Part shown: in pieces, positions 5,292 through 10,185 of the stretch
Layout: each line of letters begins with the position of its first letter
Position numbering within the stretch: the stretch's first letter is position 1
NCBI GenBank assembly: GCA_014896635.1
Contig: JADBKA010000165.1
Coordinates: 1 to 10,185 of the forward strand
Direction of reading: 5' to 3'
Origin: Ktedonobacteraceae bacterium
Lineage (GTDB): Bacteria > Chloroflexota > Ktedonobacteria > Ktedonobacterales > Ktedonobacteraceae
DNA: 10,185 bases
Made by a program: the position numbers and the translations under genes
Notes under the pieces: model-generated
What the model saw: the letters and a program-made list of their open reading frames with translations, nothing else
Told to the model about the DNA's origin: nothing
Databases searched by the model: none

Positions 5292-7144
5292 GGCGCTATC
5301 TCCACCGGCAGACCTTCCATCTGCATAATTTTGAGCGCATTCGTCGTCGGACATGGGCCAGGCCGCAGGCGGTAATCAAAGCTCATCTCCCCCTCCACAA
5401 CTTCCTCACGGAAATGATAATTTTTGACCTGTGGCAACACATCGGCCAGTTTCACCAGTTCCAGGTCGTGCGTCGAGATAACTCCCAGGCAGTTACGGCC
5501 CACCAGCGCACGTACATACGAGCGACTGCCGATCAGGCGCTCACGGTTGTTCGTCCCCTTAAAGATTTCGTCAATCAGAAAAAACAGCGGATAGCCGGCG
5601 CGTTCCAGTTCGCTCAGTAGAGCGCGCAGGCGTTTGACCTCAGCATAGAAGTAGGAATAGCCGCCGGTCACAGAATCACTGACACGAATGCAAGAGAAGA
5701 GGCGGAAGAGGCACGTTTCGAGCCGGTCGGCATTGACAGGTGCGCCGACATAGGCCAGGCAGAGATTAACGCCGAGCGTGCGCAAAAAAGTGCTTTTACC
5801 CGCTATATTGGAACCGGTGATGATCACCACTTCACCGCCTTTTTGCAGGGTAAAATCGTTGGTTACTTTCTTCTCAACCGGAATCAATGGATGCCCCAAC
5901 GCACGCGCCCGGAAAAACACCTGCCCGCCGCTACTCTCCTGATCCATACTGATGGCAGGCTGCGTGTACTCAGGATTGAGGTAAGCGAACGCAGCCAGCG
6001 AACAGAGCGCCTCTAACTCGAACCAGGTATCAAGCCAGTCTGGCAGGCGTCGCGCGATTTGCTCTTTACACTGGCGCAGGCGGTACGCGCAGAAAATATC
6101 CCAGGGGAGAAACGAGTTGACGATCAGCCAGATCAGAGCATTATTGCGTAGCGTCGCAGCATCAGCAATACGTGCAGTGCGCTGCAAGAGCCTGACAGGA
6201 GTATGCTCACGCTCCTCATAGAAAGGAGCACACAGGCGTTTTACCCGTTCGTGCTTACCATAAGGATAAGTTTGCAGATAGTTGAAAATGCGGCTGAGCG
6301 TCCCCAGGCTCGAACTGAGGTAAGAGGCATCGCTGAAGATGTCTCCGCGCTGTTTTGCCGTGCCAAAGAAGAGCAGCCAGACGGCCAGCAGCGAGAAGTA
6401 CCAGAGTGAGGGAATGATGCCGAACAGGCTCAGAACGAAGAGCAGCGGCGTCAGCACATTCAGGATAATGCTCAACCCTAGCAGTGGCAACAGTTCCGTC
6501 GCGGGCTGACTCTCCTGCGCCAACCACCTCAATAGTCGCCGTCCTTCTAGTTGCTCGCTAATGCGCCGCGAGGCTAGCAGCGCATGCATGGTCAGCCTGT
6601 TGCGAAAGCGGGTCATAGGAGCCAGTTCTCGTACCAGTGCCTGCCTGTATTCAATCGTAGAGAGATCAGGCTTTGTGTTGAGTAGCCAGTCGCGCAGGCG
6701 CAGACTACCCTCCTGTGAGACGGCAGTATTGAGCAGCCGGTGCAGCGAATGTGGTCCGGTGATGTCCAGATCAGACTCAAAAGGATGCTCGTCCTGGACA
6801 GATCCGCTATCAGCGGTAGGGATGTGCTCCCAATCCAGCTTCATGCGCGCAACATGTGTAAATTGAATATATATCCAGGCATTATGGCGGGCAATGCTGC
6901 GCTCAATTTTGCCATGAAAGTGCGCGACGACAGCAAAAATGAGCAGCGTCATTATGGCCAGTAGCACACCAATCCACCAGGTGGTCGGAATCGCTACCAG
7001 CAGAGCCAGTCCCAGTCCGCCGAAAAAGATGCCCACACGTACCCACGAGTAGCGCGAACTCAGAGCTTCCAGCCGCTTCACACGCGCGCGGGCGCGTTGT
7101 ATTTGCCGTTCAAGCAGTGCTATACGTTCCTGTTTCTTATCCAT
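5288..7144 (-). CDS. Membrane-anchored MutS-like ATPase (MutS-related protein)
   Basis: A 618-residue protein with the ABC-type ATPase of the MutS family but not a normal mismatch-repair MutS. An N-terminal coiled-coil-like basic stretch (1-30) is followed by two TM segments (about 35-52 and 56-75). A core or lever-like region begins near 120 (FESDLDITGPHSLHRLL), with a second TM pair at about 218-261. The ATPase is complete: Walker A GSNIAGKST (Lys450), Walker B FFLIDE (Asp525, Glu526), the FKGTNNRER loop (528-536) and the H-loop STHD (557-560), ending with the FDYRLRPG...NALKIM signature (589-607). The mismatch-binding domain I with its Phe-X-Glu motif is absent, and no Smr or HNH nuclease is fused. 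Such proteins are commonly annotated as DNA mismatch repair MutS, but a repair role is unproven. No strong ribosome binding site precedes the ATG; an extended -10 lies at 7190-7182. The gene is coupled to the downstream methyltransferase. Confidence 0.88.
   Translation of the reverse strand: MDKKQERIALLERQIQRARARVKRLEALSSRYSWVRVGIFFGGLGLALLVAIPTTWWIGVLLAIMTLLIFAVVAHFHGKIERSIARHNAWIYIQFTHVARMKLDWEHIPTADSGSVQDEHPFESDLDITGPHSLHRLLNTAVSQEGSLRLRDWLLNTKPDLSTIEYRQALVRELAPMTRFRNRLTMHALLASRRISEQLEGRRLLRWLAQESQPATELLPLLGLSIILNVLTPLLFVLSLFGIIPSLWYFSLLAVWLLFFGTAKQRGDIFSDASYLSSSLGTLSRIFNYLQTYPYGKHERVKRLCAPFYEEREHTPVRLLQRTARIADAATLRNNALIWLIVNSFLPWDIFCAYRLRQCKEQIARRLPDWLDTWFELEALCSLAAFAYLNPEYTQPAISMDQESSGGQVFFRARALGHPLIPVEKKVTNDFTLQKGGEVVIITGSNIAGKSTFLRTLGVNLCLAYVGAPVNADRLETCLFRLFSCIRVSDSVTGGYSYFYAEVKRLRALLSELERAGYPLFFLIDEIFKGTNNRERLIGSRSYVRALVGRNCLGVISTHDLELVKLADVLPQVKNYHFREEVVEGEMSFDYRLRPGPCPTTNALKIMQMEGLPVEIAP
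5300..5306 (-). promoter_or_regulatory. Ribosome binding site of the methyltransferase, inside the MutS-like gene
   Basis: Read on the minus strand this is GGTGGAG, 8 nt before the ATG at 5291, inside the last codons of the MutS-like gene. It fixes the methyltransferase start at the ATGA overlap. Confidence 0.65.
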
Positions 7145-7181
7145 GAGGGACAGTGTCGCTTATCTTTCTGCGTTTGCTTGC

Positions 7182-7190
7182 ATTCTATCA
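7182..7190 (-). promoter_or_regulatory. Extended -10 promoter of the MutS-like/methyltransferase operon
   Basis: On the minus strand the sequence is TGATAGAAT, a TGN extension plus TAGAAT, without a recognisable -35. Transcription would start near 7175, leaving a leader of about 31 nt before the ATG at 7144. It has the same form as the promoter candidates of the esterase and DUF983 genes. Confidence 0.5.
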
Positions 7191-7310
7191 CAAAGGGGCC
7201 GGTTGAGGCGGGGTCCAGAGACACAATCCCTGGTGGGCGCGCCGGGTCTTCGTCATACAGGGGGGGTCTCCGCTTTCAACAAAAAGTTTCTCGTGAAGAA
7301 GAGGAAAAAA

Positions 7311-7551
7311 AGAAAGGTAACTATCCAGGCAGCTCTCCTTTAGCGTCACCTGGAAGGCGGGGTGAGGGAGATGGGTGGGAACACCTCCGCTGGCACCGAC
7401 CGAAACCTGCCGCTTACAGCAGTGAAGAAGCAACAATCAAGGCATAACCTCTTGTTCTCTTGCTCAGTCAATGCTCGCTGGAGATGCCCCACACCCCGCC
7501 AGAGAGGGGCCTTGCAGGTCCTGGGACCTCCTGCTGAATAGTTACCTTGCT
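7311..7551. repeat. Candidate MITE-like element with imperfect terminal inverted repeats
   Basis: The left end reads AGAAAGGTAACTAT (7311-7324). The right end on the opposite strand reads AGCAAGGTAACTAT (7551-7538), 13 of 14 matching, and the similarity continues with one gap into CAGGCAG/CAGCAG. A second inverted pair, GGCGGGGTG, sits inside (7356-7364 and 7500-7492). The 241-bp body has no coding capacity, and a small palindrome AGGTCC-TG-GGACCT lies near its right end. No clear target-site duplication flanks it. It may be a non-autonomous mobile element or a dispersed intergenic repeat; copy number cannot be judged from one window. Confidence 0.45.
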
Positions 7552-7648
7552 AAGCAGTATAAATGATGATGCTCACAATCATATCACTTTTTCCTTCGAT
7601 AAACTCTCGTTCTGGTCACAAATGAAAACTATCATTGTCAATTCCTGA

Positions 7649-10171
7649 CTATTCTAACTGTTCGGTTGCAAGAACCGGCAATTCAATGAAGAATGTCGAG
7701 CCTTTCCCTTCCTCCGATTCAAACCAGATGCGGCCTCCCTGGCGTTCGACCAGCTCACGGCTGAGGTAGAGTCCCAATCCCGTCCCGCCAATACCAAGCG
7801 CGCTGGCATTATCAGCGCGTACAAAGCGGCTAAAAATCTGGCCTTGCTGCCGGGCAGGGATACCAATGCCGTGATCCTGAATTGCAATGCGGGCGGTATG
7901 TATCTCCGGCAGTTCACAGACCGAGACCAGGATCTCCCCTCCCTGTGGACTGTATTTGATAGCATTGCCAATCAGGTTGCTCAATACCTGTTCAAAGCGG
8001 CGCTGATCAACGTTTACCACCAGGTGCTCCAGTTCAGTTGAAAGGATAATGGAATGCTTCTGTGTGGTCATCTGAAGACGATTCACGATGCGCCGGGCCA
8101 GCGCCACCAGATCCACCGGTTCTCGCTGGAATGAGAGCCTGCCCGCTTGCAAACGGGTAACGTCGAGCAAATCGCCTGTCAGCTCTGCCATGCGCGCGGT
8201 GGCCTGGTCAATGCCCTGCAATGCTTCGAGTTGCCAGTCAGCCAGTTGCGGCCCGCGCTGGTGGGCATGTTGCAGCAGTAGGGTCTGCGCGAATCCTTTG
8301 AGAACTGCAAGTGGTGTACGTAGCTCATGAGCGGCGATGCCGATGAATTCGTCTTTCAGCCGTTCAGTCGCTTTCAGCGCGCTCACATCCTGCTGTACCA
8401 CCAGTGCAGCAGGCTCCATCGTACCAGCAAGACTATCGTTTTGCCCGCCCGATGGCGAGTCGGGCGAAGTGGGTGTCCTCTGCCCTTCCAGGGGAACGGC
8501 GTTGACCAGCACCGGGACAGAGCTATTATCTGCTCGTAGGATTGTCTCCTGATACTGACGCACTGTTTCGCCATACATCACAGCGCGCATCGTTGCCGAC
8601 TGCTCCACTGCCACTTGTTGTCCTTCTATATCCGCAAGTCGAATGCCATTGGTGCGTAAAAATTCTCGTAGTGGCTGACCCGGCGTCCAGTTCGCTCCCC
8701 ACAGCATCGTTGCTGCCCGATTCGCCAGCACCAGTCGCGCATCTCTGCCACGTACAAGATAGGCGCTGGTCGGCAACTCATCCAGCACCAGTTGCAGGAG
8801 TGCACGCCGGGCCTCCGCATCGGCCCGGGCCTGGCGCTCGGTCAGCAGGCGTTGCGCCTCTGTGATATCATGCCAGACGAGCACTGCCCCATTCCACTGC
8901 TCTTTTAAGCCGCACAAATCCGTTCCTGTACTACTTCCGGGTACAAGCAGAGGTGCCGCATTCACCAGGTAGGTATGCACTTCCTGGAGATCATCGACCA
9001 CATTGACGGCCACATCCTGGACATATTCTCCCTGCATTACCTGGCGGGCAGGCAGGCGCAGCAGTGCATCCAGCACAGACTCCTCGTGGTCCGATCTTGC
9101 CAGCATCTCGCGCACACGGCGAGCTGCCACATTCTCACGCAGGATGTTCCCCTGTTCATCCACCAGAATCACTCCGTCCGCAATGCTCTGAAAGATCGCA
9201 TCGAGTTCGCGGGCGCGCATTTGCGCAACACGATATAATCTGGCATTTTCCAGCGCGATTGCCGCCTGGGCCGCCAGCCCGACCAGCAGGTCCTCGTGTT
9301 CCTGTGTAAAACAGGCAGACTCCGTACAGCCCAGCAATAATCCTCCCTGCACCTGGCGCTGGCGATTGAGCAGCGGCACCCCCAGAAAGCTGCGTACCAC
9401 CGGGTGTCCCTTAGGAATGCCCAGTGATTTCAACTGCTCCTTTGTGATTCGCCCATGTGCAAAGGCCGAAGCATGTTGCCGCGCTATCTCCTTCGCACCA
9501 GGAGAGCGATGCGATCCGGCAGGCGTGTAAGCCAGCGCATCATCAACACGTACCGGAACCCCCTGGCGAAAAATCGGTGCGAGCAGACCTTCCCCTCCTA
9601 GGCGCATGCGCTGGAGTATACGCTCATGCTCAGGGCTGACTCCAACGACCGCAGCCAGGCGGAAAAGGCTCCCCTCAGAAGGAACCAGCGGCTGCCCATT
9701 CTCATCCATTGGACGCAGGGTGAAAGCGGCAAAGTTCGCTCCGGTCAGATCACAGGCGGTCTGGGCGATCAGACGCAGCAGGCGCTCCTCTTCCAGTTCG
9801 CTTGCCAGGGCCGCGCCCACGCGGTTCAGCGCGACCAGCCGCTCAGCATCGCGCTCGGCACTTGCTCGCCTGGAGCTGGCAAGCTGGACCAGTGCAAGAG
9901 TGAAGCCACTCACCGCTGCCAGGGTGAAAAGCTGTACCGTCCCTTCGGGCGTTAGTGTTTTTAGCACTCCTTCTGGTGGCAGAAAAAGCAGGTAGACACA
10001 GAGCAACTGCAACAGCACAGCCACAAGCGCCAGGCGCGTCCCCCAGTGATACGCCAGCATCGCTACCAGCGGCAGGTAAACAACGCCAGGATTGGGAATA
10101 GGCACCAGCAAGCGATCAACGGCGTAAATAGCCGCCGTGATCAGCAGTGTGCCACCAAGCAGGGTGAGCAT
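7649..10171 (-). CDS. Membrane sensor histidine kinase (DUF4118-GAF-PAS-PAS-HisKA-HATPase)
   Basis: An 840-residue transmembrane histidine kinase; the signal sensed is unknown. Residues 1-98 hold four hydrophobic segments (about 4-20, 30-45, 47-64, 78-98) resembling the KdpD-type DUF4118 membrane domain. A GAF-like domain spans about 124-309 with an unusually long middle part (about 205-255). Two PAS-like domains follow (about 321-437 and 457-598), the second ending in a Ser/Pro/Gly-rich insert (565-584). HisKA (605-672) has the phospho-acceptor His615 in AAHELRTPL. The ATPase domain (about 715-832) shows the N box (Asn732, Asn736), G1 DHGIGIP (766-772), the F box (IFSRF) and G2 GGTGLGL (795-801), so it should be active. 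There is no receiver domain and no response regulator gene in the window. The frame stays open through the last 14 bases, and DUF4118 often begins slightly earlier, so the true start may lie beyond the edge. Confidence 0.93.
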   Translation of the reverse strand: MLTLLGGTLLITAAIYAVDRLLVPIPNPGVVYLPLVAMLAYHWGTRLALVAVLLQLLCVYLLFLPPEGVLKTLTPEGTVQLFTLAAVSGFTLALVQLASSRRASAERDAERLVALNRVGAALASELEEERLLRLIAQTACDLTGANFAAFTLRPMDENGQPLVPSEGSLFRLAAVVGVSPEHERILQRMRLGGEGLLAPIFRQGVPVRVDDALAYTPAGSHRSPGAKEIARQHASAFAHGRITKEQLKSLGIPKGHPVVRSFLGVPLLNRQRQVQGGLLLGCTESACFTQEHEDLLVGLAAQAAIALENARLYRVAQMRARELDAIFQSIADGVILVDEQGNILRENVAARRVREMLARSDHEESVLDALLRLPARQVMQGEYVQDVAVNVVDDLQEVHTYLVNAAPLLVPGSSTGTDLCGLKEQWNGAVLVWHDITEAQRLLTERQARADAEARRALLQLVLDELPTSAYLVRGRDARLVLANRAATMLWGANWTPGQPLREFLRTNGIRLADIEGQQVAVEQSATMRAVMYGETVRQYQETILRADNSSVPVLVNAVPLEGQRTPTSPDSPSGGQNDSLAGTMEPAALVVQQDVSALKATERLKDEFIGIAAHELRTPLAVLKGFAQTLLLQHAHQRGPQLADWQLEALQGIDQATARMAELTGDLLDVTRLQAGRLSFQREPVDLVALARRIVNRLQMTTQKHSIILSTELEHLVVNVDQRRFEQVLSNLIGNAIKYSPQGGEILVSVCELPEIHTARIAIQDHGIGIPARQQGQIFSRFVRADNASALGIGGTGLGLYLSRELVERQGGRIWFESEEGKGSTFFIELPVLATEQLE

Positions 10172-10185
10172 CCCCGAATGGGGTA

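Larger units (their letters stand above)
7145..7648. other. 504-bp intergenic region between kinase and MutS-like gene
   Basis: No credible gene is seen on either strand; short open frames here lack ribosome binding sites and family features. The left part (7145-7310) contains the MutS-like promoter and GC-rich unassigned sequence. The middle (7311-7551) is a candidate element with inverted terminal repeats. The right part (7552-7648), just downstream of the kinase stop, is AT-rich and holds a small dyad at 7621-7636 (AATGA, six bases, TCATT), but no convincing intrinsic terminator for the kinase gene. Confidence 0.6.

Noticed and set aside
5292..5354. ATG at 5354 as the start of the methyltransferase (201 aa)
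   Set aside because: It would add 21 residues inside the MutS-like gene without a fitting ribosome site, while the ATG at 5291 has GGTGGAG at 8 nt and the classic ATGA overlap.
7097..7447. A 116-codon plus-strand frame across the MutS-like start and intergenic region
   Set aside because: It overlaps the MutS-like gene and its promoter, has low-complexity charged runs from the repeat region, and shows no motif or ribosome site.
7613..7641. Minus-strand TTGACA at 7641-7636 as a promoter for the MutS-like operon
   Set aside because: No acceptable -10 lies 16-18 bp downstream and it is about 500 bp from the gene; the extended -10 at 7190-7182 is far better placed.
7145..7648. CRISPR array or small RNA gene in the intergenic region
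   Set aside because: There are no regularly spaced direct repeats; the symmetry seen is inverted and unevenly spaced. No tRNA-like or other known RNA fold was recognised.

Overview
This window carries six protein genes from a mid-to-high GC bacterium. The gene set suggests a soil-type Chloroflexota, most plausibly class Ktedonobacteria. That placement is an inference from three things: a KdpD-like DUF4118/GAF/PAS histidine kinase, a membrane-anchored MutS-like ATPase, and a very large two-TM secreted-domain protein, combined with roomy intergenic regions holding inverted repeats. No 16S rRNA or other decisive marker is present.

Layout. Bases 1-290 are non-coding and look like a regulatory region, with a degenerate duplicated block, a dyad and a perfect extended -10. 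They lead into a CE7-family acetyl esterase (291-1283, +). Next, 101 bp later, comes a small DUF983 zinc-finger membrane protein (1385-1747, +), whose extended -10 lies so close to its ATG that the mRNA is probably leaderless. A long hairpin (1758-1816) separates it from a 926-aa membrane protein with extracytoplasmic domains and a ThuA/GATase-like fold (1959-4739, +). That gene meets a minus-strand pair tail to tail, 9 bp apart. The pair is a 618-aa MutS-like ATPase with four predicted TM segments (7144-5288) and a class I SAM methyltransferase (5291-4749), joined by an ATGA overlap and so probably translationally coupled. A 504-bp gap (7145-7648) holds the MutS-like promoter and a candidate 241-bp element with terminal inverted repeats. 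The right end is a large hybrid sensor-type histidine kinase (10171-7649, -) whose true start may lie past the window edge.

How the genes relate. The only convincing operon is MutS-like plus methyltransferase. The three plus-strand genes each seem to have their own transcription signal and share no evident pathway: carbohydrate or antibiotic deacetylation, unknown small membrane protein, unknown envelope protein. The kinase has no response regulator inside the window. The most interesting items are the membrane-bound MutS homologue coupled to a methyltransferase, the recurring TGNTANAAT promoter form without a -35 box, and the two inverted-repeat structures.
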